In this document: piece by piece, positions 44,107 to 53,940 of the stretch
Layout: each line of letters opens with the position of its first letter
How positions within the stretch are numbered: the stretch's first letter is position 1
Source of the DNA: CAYXDO01 sp964463485
Lineage (GTDB): Bacteria > Myxococcota > Kuafuiibacteriia > Kuafuiibacteriales > Kuafuiibacteriaceae
Length of the DNA stretch: 64,000 bases
Assembly (NCBI GenBank): GCA_964463485.1
Contig: CAYXDO010000042.1
Coordinates: forward strand, 1-64,000
Direction of reading: 5' to 3'
Program-made: the position numbers and the translations under genes
Notes under the pieces: generated by a model
What the model was told of the DNA's origin: nothing
What the model saw: the letters and a program-made list of their open reading frames with translations, nothing else
The model's database searches: none

Positions 44107-46359
44107 ATGCGCCTCCGCGATTCTCGGATCGACTCAGTGACTGTCTTTCGTTCGGGCGCTCGCGTGCGCAGGGTCGCGCGAGTCACGTCCTCTGGCGAAG
44201 CTTGGCCGTCCGAGCTCGTCGTGCCCGATCTGCCGCTGGCGATCGATGATGGCAGCGTCCGCGCTCGTTTCGGAGGGTCGCTCATCGCGACCTCGATCCG
44301 CGTCGTGCTCGACGCGCCTTCGGTGACGGGGCCGCGCTCGATTGAGGCAGAAGAGTCGGCGCGCGACGAAGCGAAGCGCCAGGAAGCTCTCATCCGCGGA
44401 CGGATCGGTTCGATCGACGCGGAGCTCGAGCTGCTCGGATCGATCTCGCTCGATCGTCGACCTTTGCCAAAGCCCGGCGAGGCGCCGAACGCGTCACCCA
44501 CGATCTCGCGGCTCGCGTTGCTCGACGCGCTCGCGCCGGAGCTCGCGCGGCGCCGCGCCGAGCGCGCCCGTGCGCTCGAGGAGCTGAAGGAGGTCGAGGA
44601 GCGACGTCGCACCGCCGAAGCGCGGATCCGAGAGGCCTCTTCAGGCGTGGCGCCGAAGCCGGAGGAGCTCAGAAAAGCGGTCATCATCGGCGTGCGCACG
44701 GCAGGCCAAGAAACGAGCGCCGAGCTTCAGCTCGAGTACTTGGTGCCCGGAGCGCGTTGGATGCCGGCCTATTCGTTTCATTTCGACGCGGCGATGGAGC
44801 GTGCCCACCTCGGCGTTCGCGCGGTGGTGGCGCAGCAGAGCGGCGAGGACTGGTCCGGCGTCGGGCTGCGACTGTCGACGGCGGAGTCCCAGGCCTGGAT
44901 GGAGCTCCCCGAGCTCTCGAGCCTTCGCATCGGCCGCCGGCAGGCCCGCGTCGACAAGCGCGGTTGGCGGGCGCTTCCGCCGGGCGTCGACGAGCTCTTT
45001 CGCGGCTACGACGAGTTCGCGAGCGGCACCCCGCGACGGTCGAAGACGGATGCCCGCGAGCTCCCGCTCGGACGATCGACTCAGGTGGACGAGCTCGAAG
45101 ACTTCGAAGACGTCGCAACTCCGGCGCCGGAGCTGGACGCGACTGACTCCTGGGCGATGGCAAATTCGACGCCGTCTGAAAGTCACCTCGCCGAAGAGGA
45201 TGGGGACTGGGGTGACGACGACGAATCGGCGCCACCCGCGGAGATGGCCAAGAAACGGGCAGGGGGCCCAGCCAAGGAAATGGCGAGTATGGACGTCCCT
45301 TTCGGCGCGATGGCGCCCCCGGCGATGGCGCCCCCCGCGCCCATGTTGTCCGCGCCCATGCCCAAGCAGGCCGCGCGTATGAGTCTCGGACGCGTCATCA
45401 CTGAACGCAGACGCGCCGAGGGAGGCGGAGGCGGGCCGGGGGCTCCGTCGATGATGCTCCTCGACGAGCCCGAGCGTTCACCGGTCCCTTCACACCTCGA
45501 CTACGACGCGCTGCGCCTCCCGGCGGCGACCGACGGCAGACGCGGCGGGTTGATCGCGGTGGAGCGCCTGGAGCTCTACGCCGAGCTGCTCGTCTCTGCG
45601 AAAATCGAGCTTACCTACGAGCTCTTTGCGGCCGTAGAGACCGCGCGCCGACAAGCGATCGAGCCCAGCCGCGCCTCGCCTCCGCGCTTCGTGCCTCCGC
45701 GCGACTTCGACGGCTTCGACTATGCCTACCTCACCGAGGGCCCGGCGGATGTTCCATCGGACGGGACCTTTCACGCCATCGCCGTGATGGCGCGCGAAGC
45801 GGAGTGCGGCGTTCGTTACGTGACCGTTCCCCGCGAAACTCAGGACGTGTTCCGCTTCGCCACGCTGAAGAACCCGCTCGAGGCCCCGCTGCTGCCAGGT
45901 CCGGCCGACGTTTACGTCGGTGGCACGTACCTGATGACTTCCTCCATCGACCCGACGCCTCCGCGCGGCGGCGTGGAGCTCGGCCTCGGTGTGGAGCAAT
46001 CGATCAAGGTCGCTCGTAACACCTCGTTCCTCGAGGAGACGGCTGGCCTCATGCGCGGGAGCTTGTCGCTCAAGCACGAGATCAAGATCGAGCTCGTCAA
46101 TCTGTTGACTCGCCCCGCCGAGATCGAGGTGAGAGAACGGATTCCCGTGACCCGCGAAGGTGACGAGGACGCAAAGGTCGAGCTCGTGAAGGCCGAGCCG
46201 GCGATCGATGGGTACGAACAGGGAGCGGCGCCGATCAAGGGCGGCAAGCGCTGGAGAGTCCTGTTGTCGCCAGGGCAGCGACGAATGCTGTCGGCCGTGT
46301 ATGCGGTCAAGATTTCGGGAAAGAACGAGCTGGTCGGCGGCAACCGGAGGGAGTCATGA
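44107..46359 (+). CDS. DUF4139/DUF4140 (mucoidy inhibitor MuiA-like) protein, first of a pair
   Basis: About 750 residues. N-terminal DUF4140 region (~5-110, DSVTVFRSGARVRRVARV), a long coiled coil (~105-190), then a DUF4139-type body starting with VIIGVRTAGQETSAELQLEYLVPGARW-like sequence and ending LSPGQRRMLSAVYAVKISG. An Ala/Pro/Met-rich, acidic insert (~320-480) interrupts it. Start: ATG 44107; a GTG at 44092 is possible. No signal peptide visible. The family's function is poorly defined; members are linked to envelope or exopolysaccharide traits. Its stop overlaps the next gene (ATGA), a shorter paralogue. Confidence 0.85.
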   Translation: MRLRDSRIDSVTVFRSGARVRRVARVTSSGEAWPSELVVPDLPLAIDDGSVRARFGGSLIATSIRVVLDAPSVTGPRSIEAEESARDEAKRQEALIRGRIGSIDAELELLGSISLDRRPLPKPGEAPNASPTISRLALLDALAPELARRRAERARALEELKEVEERRRTAEARIREASSGVAPKPEELRKAVIIGVRTAGQETSAELQLEYLVPGARWMPAYSFHFDAAMERAHLGVRAVVAQQSGEDWSGVGLRLSTAESQAWMELPELSSLRIGRRQARVDKRGWRALPPGVDELFRGYDEFASGTPRRSKTDARELPLGRSTQVDELEDFEDVATPAPELDATDSWAMANSTPSESHLAEEDGDWGDDDESAPPAEMAKKRAGGPAKEMASMDVPFGAMAPPAMAPPAPMLSAPMPKQAARMSLGRVITERRRAEGGGGGPGAPSMMLLDEPERSPVPSHLDYDALRLPAATDGRRGGLIAVERLELYAELLVSAKIELTYELFAAVETARRQAIEPSRASPPRFVPPRDFDGFDYAYLTEGPADVPSDGTFHAIAVMAREAECGVRYVTVPRETQDVFRFATLKNPLEAPLLPGPADVYVGGTYLMTSSIDPTPPRGGVELGLGVEQSIKVARNTSFLEETAGLMRGSLSLKHEIKIELVNLLTRPAEIEVRERIPVTREGDEDAKVELVKAEPAIDGYEQGAAPIKGGKRWRVLLSPGQRRMLSAVYAVKISGKNELVGGNRRES

Positions 46360-47903
46360 GTAGGCAGCTCGCTGACGTCGCGATCGCCGTTCGACGAGTC
46401 GTGGTGATGGAGGATCGAGCCCAGGTCTCCCGACGGGGCGGAGTATCGCTGCCGGCCGGCGACACCAGGATCCGATGCGACGGTGTGGCTCCGATCCTCG
46501 CTGATAAGACACTTCAGGTCAGAATTCATGGCGCGGAGCTACCGAGGATCGACGACACGCGCGTCGTGCGTCGCGAGATCACCACCCGCGCCGAACGATC
46601 GCCTGATCGGCGCGAGCTGGAGACTCAGATCGAAGCTCTGGACAAGCACCGCGCCGAGCTCGCCGATCGGCTCGCCGCGCTCGATCGAGAGAGCGGAGTC
46701 CTCCACTCGATCGCGAAGCTCGGCCTCGAGGAGCTCGCCGAAGACGTGAGCCACGGGCGCTTCACGGACGCGCAGCTCCTCTCGCTAGATCCGATCATGA
46801 GCCGCGGACGTGACTCGATGGCGCGACGCGTCGAGCTGGATGCCGAGATCGCGAAGCTCGATCTGAAGAAGCGACAGCTTCAAGCGCTACGGACACAAGC
46901 ATCTTCGGGCGACGTGGAGTTGCGCGCGAGCGTCGAGGTCGATGTGCGAGTGCCTGTCGCCGGAGAGTACGAGGTCATCATCGACTACGTCGTTCCCAAT
47001 GCCTGCTGGCGGCCCGAGTATGTCGCGCGGTTGGTGAGCGGTCCGCCCCCGAGGCTCGAGCTCGCTTCGTTCGGATGTGTCTGGCAGCGCACGGGCGAAG
47101 ACTGGAAGAACGTGGAGCTCTGCTTCTCGACGGAGCGGCCTTCGCTCGGGACCAAGCCTCCCATACTCACCGACGACGTTCTCTACACCCAGAAGAAGAG
47201 CCCGCCCGTCGTCGAGGTTCGAGAGCAACGTGTTTTCACCGCCGGCCTCGGGGGCGACACGTCGATCTCGGACGCGCCGCTCGGTATCGACGACGGCGGC
47301 GCGGTGGTGGCTCTGACAGCCAAAGTGATGGTCGATGTCCCTTCGGACGGGCGACCCCACCGGATCCCCATATTCGAGACCGTGTCGGAGAGCGAGCTCA
47401 GCCTAGTCGCCATGCCCGAGCTTGGTTTGGCTGCGTTCGAAAAGAGCGTGCAGACCAACGGCTCGCCCTATCCGCTGCTCGCCGGGCCGGTTGACCTCGT
47501 GCGTTCGAGCGGGCTCGTAGGCCGCTCGTCGATTTTGTTCGTGGCTCCAAAGGAACGATTCACGTTGGGATTCGGGCCCGACCCGGAGATCCGCGTGCGA
47601 CGGGACGTCGAGGCGATCGAGAAGAGCGGCCTGCTCGGACAAAGTATCACCAAGACCCTGCGGGCGAAGATCCGGCTCTCCAACCTCGGAGATCAGCTTC
47701 GAGAGCTCGTGGTGGAGGAGAGAGTGCCGGTCTCCGAGGTGCCGGGCGTGGAGATTCATGTCGAGGAGGCGATGACGACGGGCGCGACGAAGCCCGACGA
47801 GCTTGGATTCTTGAGATTCGTGGTGAAGCTCGGCCCGTTCGAGAAGAGGACGATCGAGCTCGGGTACACGATCAAGCGACCCGCGGAGCTCCAAGGTCTC
47901 TAG
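46356..47903 (+). CDS. DUF4139 (MuiA-like) protein, second of a pair
   Basis: 515 residues, paralogous in layout to the upstream gene but without the low-complexity insert. N-terminal DUF4140-like segment (RVVVMEDRAQVSRRGGVSLPAG), coiled coil (~85-180), then a DUF4139 body (EYEVIIDYVVPNACWRPEYVARL, EDWKNVELCFSTERPS, ending GPFEKRTIELGYTIKRP). ATGA overlap with the first gene suggests a 1:1 complex of the two. No membrane segment. Confidence 0.88.
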   Translation: MSRQLADVAIAVRRVVVMEDRAQVSRRGGVSLPAGDTRIRCDGVAPILADKTLQVRIHGAELPRIDDTRVVRREITTRAERSPDRRELETQIEALDKHRAELADRLAALDRESGVLHSIAKLGLEELAEDVSHGRFTDAQLLSLDPIMSRGRDSMARRVELDAEIAKLDLKKRQLQALRTQASSGDVELRASVEVDVRVPVAGEYEVIIDYVVPNACWRPEYVARLVSGPPPRLELASFGCVWQRTGEDWKNVELCFSTERPSLGTKPPILTDDVLYTQKKSPPVVEVREQRVFTAGLGGDTSISDAPLGIDDGGAVVALTAKVMVDVPSDGRPHRIPIFETVSESELSLVAMPELGLAAFEKSVQTNGSPYPLLAGPVDLVRSSGLVGRSSILFVAPKERFTLGFGPDPEIRVRRDVEAIEKSGLLGQSITKTLRAKIRLSNLGDQLRELVVEERVPVSEVPGVEIHVEEAMTTGATKPDELGFLRFVVKLGPFEKRTIELGYTIKRPAELQGL

Positions 47904-47910
47904 CGCGAGG

Positions 47911-49011
47911 TCAGAACGACACCAGTCGGACGCCTGGGCACTCTCCGCACTCACCTGGGGCGTGATACTGACCGAGGCACCTGGGGCAGTAGGCGACCGC
48001 GCGATCGCTTTCGCGCTCGGGCGCACGAGTGAGAGTGGCCGAGTCGAGGCCGAGCGCTTCCAGCAGGCTTCGGTGGCGCGCACGCAACTCAGCTCGAGCT
48101 TCCTGGACGCCGCTGATTTCGGACGAGACGGGAAACTCGACGTCCCTCCAAACTTCCGCCGCGAACGCCTGGAGCTTGTCCTTTCCGAGGAGCGCCGCCG
48201 CGGCGGTCAAGGGGTGGAAGGTCGCGAGCGCGTCTCGCGAGAGGAAGGCCCGGGCCCGCGCGGCGCTCACCGGCGACAGAAAGATGAGCGCGGTCTTCAC
48301 GAATCGATCGTCGGAGAGCTCCGGGTAGAGCTTTCGGTGAGCCCGGTAGGCCTCGATGCCGGTGATCGTGGCCGTGGTGACGAGCGCCCCGAGGACCCAG
48401 GGCCACTGCGTCGCCGCGACCGGGACGAAGAAGACCGCGTAGGCTCCGCCAAGGAGAATGGCGAAGGTTGCTGGGCCCAAGACGGCGAGGCTGCGCGTGG
48501 CGGACGCGAGCGCGAGCAGCCGACTTCGCGCCCCGTCGAGGTCGTGACCCTCCGCCAGCCACTTCGCGAGCTCAGCGGGCCTCTCGGCCGAGCTCAGCTT
48601 TGCAAGTCGTCGAAGGCGCCGACTCAGCGTCCACGACAGCATGGGGCTACTGGTTCGGCACTCGTGGGCTCCGAGGATCAGCTTCTTCCCGTCGGCCCGC
48701 GCGCGTTCGAGCTCGGAGAATGGAATCAGCTTTCCGGTCCCGGGGTCGGCGAGAGTCGAGAAATTTTCGACTCTGGTGAGGACGACGCCATCAGCTGAGA
48801 CGAAGATTGGCCAAGGCTCCACGACGTGGATGTTGTCGAGGCCCGGCACGGGAGACAGGAGCATGAAGTTTCCCTTGTGGTTGCCCAACCATTCGGTCTG
48901 TCGAACCAGCCGATTCTTCCGAAAGCCGAGCGCACCTCGGCGTACCCAGAACACCCCTTCGACGACGTGAAGACAGGCGATGGCGAAGAGGAGTCCGACC
49001 GCAGGATCCAC
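47911..49011 (-). CDS. Membrane protein with C-terminal zinc ribbon
   Basis: 366 residues. GTG start at 49011 with AAGGA upstream. Membrane segments: ~5-22 (VGLLFAIACLHVVEGVF) and two near ~185-235 (LGPATFAILLGGAYAVFFV and PWVLGALVTTATITGI). The C-terminus carries YCPRCLGQYHAPGECGECPG, a CxxC...CxxC zinc ribbon, probably in the cytoplasm. The middle part has beta-type sequence (PGLDNIHVVEPWPIFVSADG). Convergent with the DUF4139 pair. Function unknown. Confidence 0.75.
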   Translation of the reverse strand: MDPAVGLLFAIACLHVVEGVFWVRRGALGFRKNRLVRQTEWLGNHKGNFMLLSPVPGLDNIHVVEPWPIFVSADGVVLTRVENFSTLADPGTGKLIPFSELERARADGKKLILGAHECRTSSPMLSWTLSRRLRRLAKLSSAERPAELAKWLAEGHDLDGARSRLLALASATRSLAVLGPATFAILLGGAYAVFFVPVAATQWPWVLGALVTTATITGIEAYRAHRKLYPELSDDRFVKTALIFLSPVSAARARAFLSRDALATFHPLTAAAALLGKDKLQAFAAEVWRDVEFPVSSEISGVQEARAELRARHRSLLEALGLDSATLTRAPERESDRAVAYCPRCLGQYHAPGECGECPGVRLVSF

Positions 49012-49065
49012 GTCGTTCCTTCGGCTCAGAGTGCCAAGCGAACAGGCGCGCGCATCCGGGCGGAC

Positions 49066-49995
49066 TTACTCCTTTTTACCGCCGAAGAACAATCTCTTGA
49101 TGGCCGAGCCCAAGCCCACTACGGCGAGCACCAGCAGCTTCCAGCCCTTCTTCATGAAGACGAGCATGGCGGTGAGGAGCCCAGTCTTGGCTGCTACGGC
49201 CCCAGCGCCGCCGGCGACCAGGGCGACCAAGCCGTACTCTGCCACCTTCTCGCCAGGCCGCCACTCCGCGTACCGCTCACCTTCGATGAATTCCATGCCC
49301 GCCATGAGTTTCTCGTAATCAGGAAGCACCTTGTCGAGCAACTCGGGTTCGGTCGCCAAGATGATACGAATGACTCCCTTTCGCCCGAGCACGCGGGTTT
49401 TGAAGTTTACGGAGATGTCGGAGACCTCTTTGCCGCTTTCGTCTTTTTCCGCGAAGCTGAATCGTTCGGCCCACTCGAGCGTCTTGGTCTTGTCGTTGTA
49501 GCGGGGCGGAATCGCCCAACCGAGCAGCGTGACCTTTCCCAAACCCCGTGAGGTTCGCTCCTCGTTCGAGGCCTCCACGCCCTCCTGGATCTGCTTCAGC
49601 AGCTTGCTGGCGTCGAGATCGCCCTTGTCGTCGTCTTTCACGAAGCCGACGTCGTCGAAGAAGAACACCACGAACCACGACAAGTCAGGCGTGCCGATCA
49701 GCCCGAGCTCGTCATGATCGGAGAGATTACCGAGGGCCTCGAGGAGCTTTCCGGCCTCGGGACCTGCGAGGAATCTCATTCCCTCGGGGATCGCGATGGT
49801 CGCCCGCGTGCCGAGCTTGCCCTTCCCCGAAGTCACCCACGGCAGCTGCGAGAGGGGGTCCTCGTCCTCTCCTTCGGGCTCCGCGACAGGCGCGACACCC
49901 TCCGCGGCACCCTCTGGAGCTTGTCCAAACGCAGGCCACGCGAGAGTCAAGGCAGCAGTGAGAATCGCTCCGAATCGGATTTCCTCCCCGAGCAT
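49066..49995 (-). CDS. DUF2167-family membrane protein
   Basis: 309 residues. Signal-like N-terminus (~8-24, ending AFGQ), then an acidic linker and a soluble domain with the DUF2167 hallmarks LPWVTSGKGKLGTRATIAIPEGMRFL and later LGLIGTPDLSWFVVFFFDDVGFVKDDDK and GWAIPPRYNDKTKTLEWAERF. The C-terminus has two hydrophobic segments (LVALVAGGAGAVAA and LLVLAVVGLGSAI) and a KRLFFGGKKE tail. The ATG at 49995 is used; a GTG at 50010 is possible. The family is of unknown function in many proteobacteria. Confidence 0.87.
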   Translation of the reverse strand: MLGEEIRFGAILTAALTLAWPAFGQAPEGAAEGVAPVAEPEGEDEDPLSQLPWVTSGKGKLGTRATIAIPEGMRFLAGPEAGKLLEALGNLSDHDELGLIGTPDLSWFVVFFFDDVGFVKDDDKGDLDASKLLKQIQEGVEASNEERTSRGLGKVTLLGWAIPPRYNDKTKTLEWAERFSFAEKDESGKEVSDISVNFKTRVLGRKGVIRIILATEPELLDKVLPDYEKLMAGMEFIEGERYAEWRPGEKVAEYGLVALVAGGAGAVAAKTGLLTAMLVFMKKGWKLLVLAVVGLGSAIKRLFFGGKKE

Positions 49996-50080
49996 TTGCG
50001 GATGGTACACGAGGTCAGCTCGGAATCAAGGAGGTGGCCCGACCTGCGACAGTTTCGCCAGCAGCGGCTTTGTGAGTCGG

Positions 50081-51196
50081 TCAGGGCTCCTTGGAAGGGA
50101 GTGAGCCCGCCGTCGACTGGATCGGGACCGGGATCGCGATCGGGACCGGGACCGGGACCGGGACGGGGACCGGGACGGGGACCGGGACTGGCACCGAGAC
50201 CGGACGGAAGACGGACTTCGCGGAAAAGAACTTCCGGATCTCTCTCGCGGCCGGCTTGTTGCGCGGCGTGTAGCTCGCGTCGTCTTCGCCGCCGAAGCCG
50301 AACCAGTTCCAGAAGTAGACGCCGCCGAGCACGCGCTTTCCGGTCCACGCCGACGCGAAGGCTTCGTAGGCCGCTCGCTGCTCCTCGAGATCGATGGGGG
50401 CCTTCCGAGCCTCGTTCCACGGCCACCTGGCGCCGCCGTCGATGGATGGGTAGCCGATCTCCGTGATCAACACGGGGCGTCCGATCGAGCTCCCGAAGCG
50501 TTGGACGTCTTCGATCACCGGACTCCACGCGGCTGCGAGCTCCGACACGGAAGGGGAGGGTGATTTGGTCAACTCCCAGTAGGCGGTGATGCCGACGACG
50601 TCGACGAGGTCCCAAAAGCTCACCGGTCGGAAGTGGTCCCAGTTGGCGCTGTAGAGGATCTCGAGGCTTGGGTGGGTGAGGCGAACGGCTTCGATGAGAT
50701 CTCTCCAACGACCGCGCATGCTCTCTCTGCTCATGAGCTCGCTGCCTACGGCGATGCGGTCCGCGCCCCCTCGGGTCGCGAGCTCGCAGGCGTGTTGGAT
50801 GAACGCCTGGTAGCTCTGCCACCAGTCCGCCTCGCTGTCCGGCGTGATCTTGCCTCTCCACTCCGAAGGCCCCGCTTTGATGAGCCTCAGGATGGGAAAG
50901 GCGGTGACGAACAGACCGCGATCCTTTGCGGCTCTAAGCGTGTCGACGATCTGTCGGTCGGTCGCGGTCCAGCCTTCCACGGGCCTGATCGACGCGGCCC
51001 GAAGGTCGTCCTGCCACCAGACCCACGTGATCGACACATGCGTGGCGCCGTGAGCCGCCATCTCGTCGAGGAGCTGCGAGTAGTCGTACTTCGCGTCCTG
51101 CGAAAAGAGCCCAAGCGCGAGGCCGCGCTCGAAGGGGGCCGGGGCGGTCGGTTCGACGACGAAGGGCGCGGCGAGGAGCAGGAGCGTGTTGATCAC
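50081..51196 (-). CDS. GH113-like glycoside hydrolase with Val-Pro tail
   Basis: 371 residues, TIM-barrel. Catalytic pair candidates: Glu in AVGSELMSRESMR (~152) and Glu in VLITEIGYPS (~243), the positions seen in GH113/GH53-type beta-mannanases and related enzymes. Also typical are THVSITWVWWQDD and VGITAYWEL. The N-terminus is a short hydrophobic signal (~1-20). The C-terminal ~30 residues are a (Val-Pro)n tract coded by a GGGACC hexamer repeat, possibly a rigid spacer whose length can vary. Its ATG overlaps the stop of the upstream lipoprotein gene. Confidence 0.82.
   Translation of the reverse strand: MINTLLLLAAPFVVEPTAPAPFERGLALGLFSQDAKYDYSQLLDEMAAHGATHVSITWVWWQDDLRAASIRPVEGWTATDRQIVDTLRAAKDRGLFVTAFPILRLIKAGPSEWRGKITPDSEADWWQSYQAFIQHACELATRGGADRIAVGSELMSRESMRGRWRDLIEAVRLTHPSLEILYSANWDHFRPVSFWDLVDVVGITAYWELTKSPSPSVSELAAAWSPVIEDVQRFGSSIGRPVLITEIGYPSIDGGARWPWNEARKAPIDLEEQRAAYEAFASAWTGKRVLGGVYFWNWFGFGGEDDASYTPRNKPAAREIRKFFSAKSVFRPVSVPVPVPVPVPVPVPVPVPIAIPVPIQSTAGSLPSKEP
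50113..50205. repeat. GGGACC/GGGACG hexamer tract inside a gene
   Basis: About a dozen degenerate hexamers (GGGACC, GGGATC, GGGACG) on the plus strand, coding the Val-Pro tail of the GH113-like protein on the minus strand. The period is two codons, so length changes by slippage keep the frame. Confidence 0.9.
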
Positions 51197-52698
51197 TCGC
51201 GCTCCGCGACCGGTTTTTCGCGCTCACGGATCGTCCCTGCGATGTCCACGGCGCGAGCCGACATGAGCCAAGCGTCGGATAGGCTCGTGAGGTGGGCGTT
51301 CGCGGGGTGTTCGGATTTGGGCTCGCGCAGTGACAGAAGCATCGAAGGCAGGCCCGCCGTCGCGAGGTCGTCGATCTCCGAGTCGAGGTCTCGGCCGATC
51401 AGCGCGGCCACCGCGAAGGGCGCCGCCAGCGCGTTCGTGGCGTCCCCGCTGACTTTGTCCGCGCAGCCCGGGCTCGGCCCCGGCTTCTTCGCGGCGGCCG
51501 CGACCAGGCACGCGAACGCGACGGGGTCGCGTCCAAGTCGAACGGTGAGCTTGGGCTTGGCGTCGGCGAGCACGAAGAGGCGATCGAACAACGCGCTAGC
51601 TCGCGCGTCGGAGGTTCGGTCGACCGCGATGATCCTCGCAGCGCGACGGTCGAGCAGGGCGACGACCTCGGCGGCAGCGTGCATCCAAGCGACCAGCTCG
51701 ACCTCGTCTCCCCGCGCCACGACAAAGGCGACGTGTCCTTTTTCGAGCTTCTCGAGTCGTTTGCGCATGTCCGCCATGGCGTCCGCGCGGGCGAGGCTGA
51801 CGGCTTTGGGATCGCGCCCGGCGCCGAGGAGGAAGGCCGCGCCGAGGTTGCCGGACTCCGATAGCGCGCGAGTGCATGGAGCGAGCTCGTCGTGGGACGA
51901 ATCGCCGATCGCCGCGGACTCGAAACAAACAGCGTCGAGGGCCAGCGCACGGGTTTGCTTCGGAAACGGCGACACCGCGAGCCTGCGGTGGACCGCATCG
52001 GCCAAGCGCCGAGTCGCGATCGACGCGGCCTTGTCCTCCCAGACGGAGCGTTCCGTGAGGAGCTTCGCGCGCGTGGACAACAGCGCCATGACGTCGACGA
52101 GCTGCCAGGAGCCGTCGGGCTCGATGGATACGGCTTTGATCGCTTCGGCTAGCATGGAAGCCGCGTACCCAGGGCCTTTGGCGCGGGCCTGGTCCGCCAA
52201 GAGATTGGCTTCCAGGGACACCGCGTGGAACACACCCGCCGCCCTCGCAGCGCGAGCCGCTACCAGCGCTTCGTCGGTCCGGCCCGATGTGGCCAAGAAC
52301 CTCGCGCGCAGCACCTCGAAGCGACCCTTGTGCGCCAGTCGTTTCCCGGCGAGATCCAGGAGGTGGAACGCTGCCTCGGGCCGATCGCGCAGGCATGCGG
52401 TCGCCACGTGCTCGATGACGTCGCCTGCGGTCTGCGCCGCGCCGCCGAGAGAACCTCCGGAAACCCACTCCGCGTGCTGAACGAGCTCCTCCTGGGACGC
52501 GTCCGAAGCGCAGATCTCCGCCACGATGGGATAAAGCGTGCGCGCCCGCCCCTCGTCCTCGGGGCTGAGCCGCAGGAGCTCTCGGATGCGAACGAATCGC
52601 GATTCGGCGGGTGGCACGGCGCCAGCGTCAGCGGCGGTCGGAGCTTCGGGCTGCTTGGCGCACGCGATCACGCAGAACGAGAGCCACCAGAGCCGCAT
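51193..52698 (-). CDS. Helical-repeat lipoprotein, 501 residues
   Basis: The ATG at 52698 begins a short signal peptide with a lipobox ending VIAC-AK, followed by an Ala/Pro linker. The rest is Ala/Leu/Arg-rich helical sequence with TPR-like pairs (AAFHLLDLAGKRLAHKGRFEVLRARFLATSGRTDEALVAA). No catalytic motif is seen. The upstream open frame to 52860 is Arg-rich and rejected. The stop overlaps the GH113-like ATG by four bases, so the two are made together. Confidence 0.75.
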   Translation of the reverse strand: MRLWWLSFCVIACAKQPEAPTAADAGAVPPAESRFVRIRELLRLSPEDEGRARTLYPIVAEICASDASQEELVQHAEWVSGGSLGGAAQTAGDVIEHVATACLRDRPEAAFHLLDLAGKRLAHKGRFEVLRARFLATSGRTDEALVAARAARAAGVFHAVSLEANLLADQARAKGPGYAASMLAEAIKAVSIEPDGSWQLVDVMALLSTRAKLLTERSVWEDKAASIATRRLADAVHRRLAVSPFPKQTRALALDAVCFESAAIGDSSHDELAPCTRALSESGNLGAAFLLGAGRDPKAVSLARADAMADMRKRLEKLEKGHVAFVVARGDEVELVAWMHAAAEVVALLDRRAARIIAVDRTSDARASALFDRLFVLADAKPKLTVRLGRDPVAFACLVAAAAKKPGPSPGCADKVSGDATNALAAPFAVAALIGRDLDSEIDDLATAGLPSMLLSLREPKSEHPANAHLTSLSDAWLMSARAVDIAGTIREREKPVAERE

Positions 52699-53790
52699 CG
52701 AGCCACGTTGCCTCGGCCGCTCGAGCCGGCCAAGTCGAATGCTGCGTGGTGGGCAAAAGCGCGAACGACGCGGGAGCGTCACCTCGCCCCTCCAGAGATC
52801 CCACCGTGAGCGGGCTCGCCGGTCCCTCCCAGCGAACGCCCATGGGGTTGGGCCATCCAAGGCCTCCCCTTCGGCGTATGACCCGTCCCGGTCGGCGATC
52901 CGCGCACCCGCGTGATCGCGCCACCTCTCATGGGGTTTTCCCGGTCGACTCTTCGACCGGACCCACTAAGTCGTTACCCTTATCCTTTTCAGGGCTCTTT
53001 CCCTACAGCGGTGGCCAATACATGACCTCCTCCCACACGGTTTTGCCGCGCCTCGCGGCTCCGTCTCGGAGTCTCGACCTGCCATAGGGTCAGCTCAAAA
53101 AAAATGTGCCGCCCTCATAAGGTTCGCCCGCAGGTCGGCGCCCTCGGGGTGGCCCTGGATTCCAGGGGCACCCCGAGCGACGCCGCGGTTGCGGAAAGGC
53201 TTCGCGTCACCGCGTCGCTCGCGATGTGATCCGTCGAACGAGCCGAGTCTGCCGTCAACCATCGAGATCGGCCGAAAAAACAGATTGCCTCTCAAAAGGT
53301 CGAAATCAGGGCTGAAAAGGAGGATCGGCCCAGATGACCGACCCATCGCTGAGGTCGCACTCCGCAATTTTGGCGTGTGAACAGGCGCCTCTGCGCCATG
53401 CCGAGAGGACCGATCCGAGCGGCGCTCCCCTAGTGCCCGTGGCCTTGGTTCGGACCGGGCGACGGATCGAGCCGTGTCCCAGTCCATCCCGGCGTGGATC
53501 AGCGGGGCAGGTTCGGGACGGACCGAGATCCGAGCTGTGTTCGGCGCGATCCCTGGCCTTGGGTCGCGATCCGGAGCCGATCACTCGGACGCCGCAGGCC
53601 GAGCGCCGTGTCGTGCGAGCGATGAGGGTGGGGTCCGCCGAGGGCAAGCCGATCGAGCGAACCGCTGATCCCGTTGGGCCTGGTGTGGCGGCGCCTTGGT
53701 GAGGCCATAGGCGCCGCGCGGTCGTTCGGCTGAGGAACCCTCGCGCGATCGCTCCTTTTTTCCACATCCGGCCCAAGCTATAGAAATCAC
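52699..53790. other. 1.1 kb gap with strong palindromes, no gene assigned
   Basis: No credible protein in any frame. At 52941-52960, CCGGTCGA and TCGACCGG form a perfect 8-bp stem with a CTCT loop. At 53143-53177 two 17-base arms (CTCGGGGTGGCCCTGGA and its near-exact complement) pair with one mismatch and a 1-base loop. An A8 run lies at 53098-53105. A structured RNA is possible, but no known RNA family consensus was recognised. Confidence 0.5.
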
Positions 53791-53940
53791 ATCGAGACCT
53801 CGCCGACCCAACCGCAGAAGCTCGAGTCCGGCGCCGGCGTCTGTGACGCCTGTGGGCACGCGCTCTCACCCAAGGATCGATTCTGCGGCCGCTGTGGAGC
53901 TGCGATCGAGTCGCCGGAGAAGTGTCCGGCGTGCAGCGCT

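Noticed and set aside
52930..53090. RNase P RNA, SRP RNA, tmRNA or group II intron
   Set aside because: None of the conserved segments of these RNAs was found on either strand.
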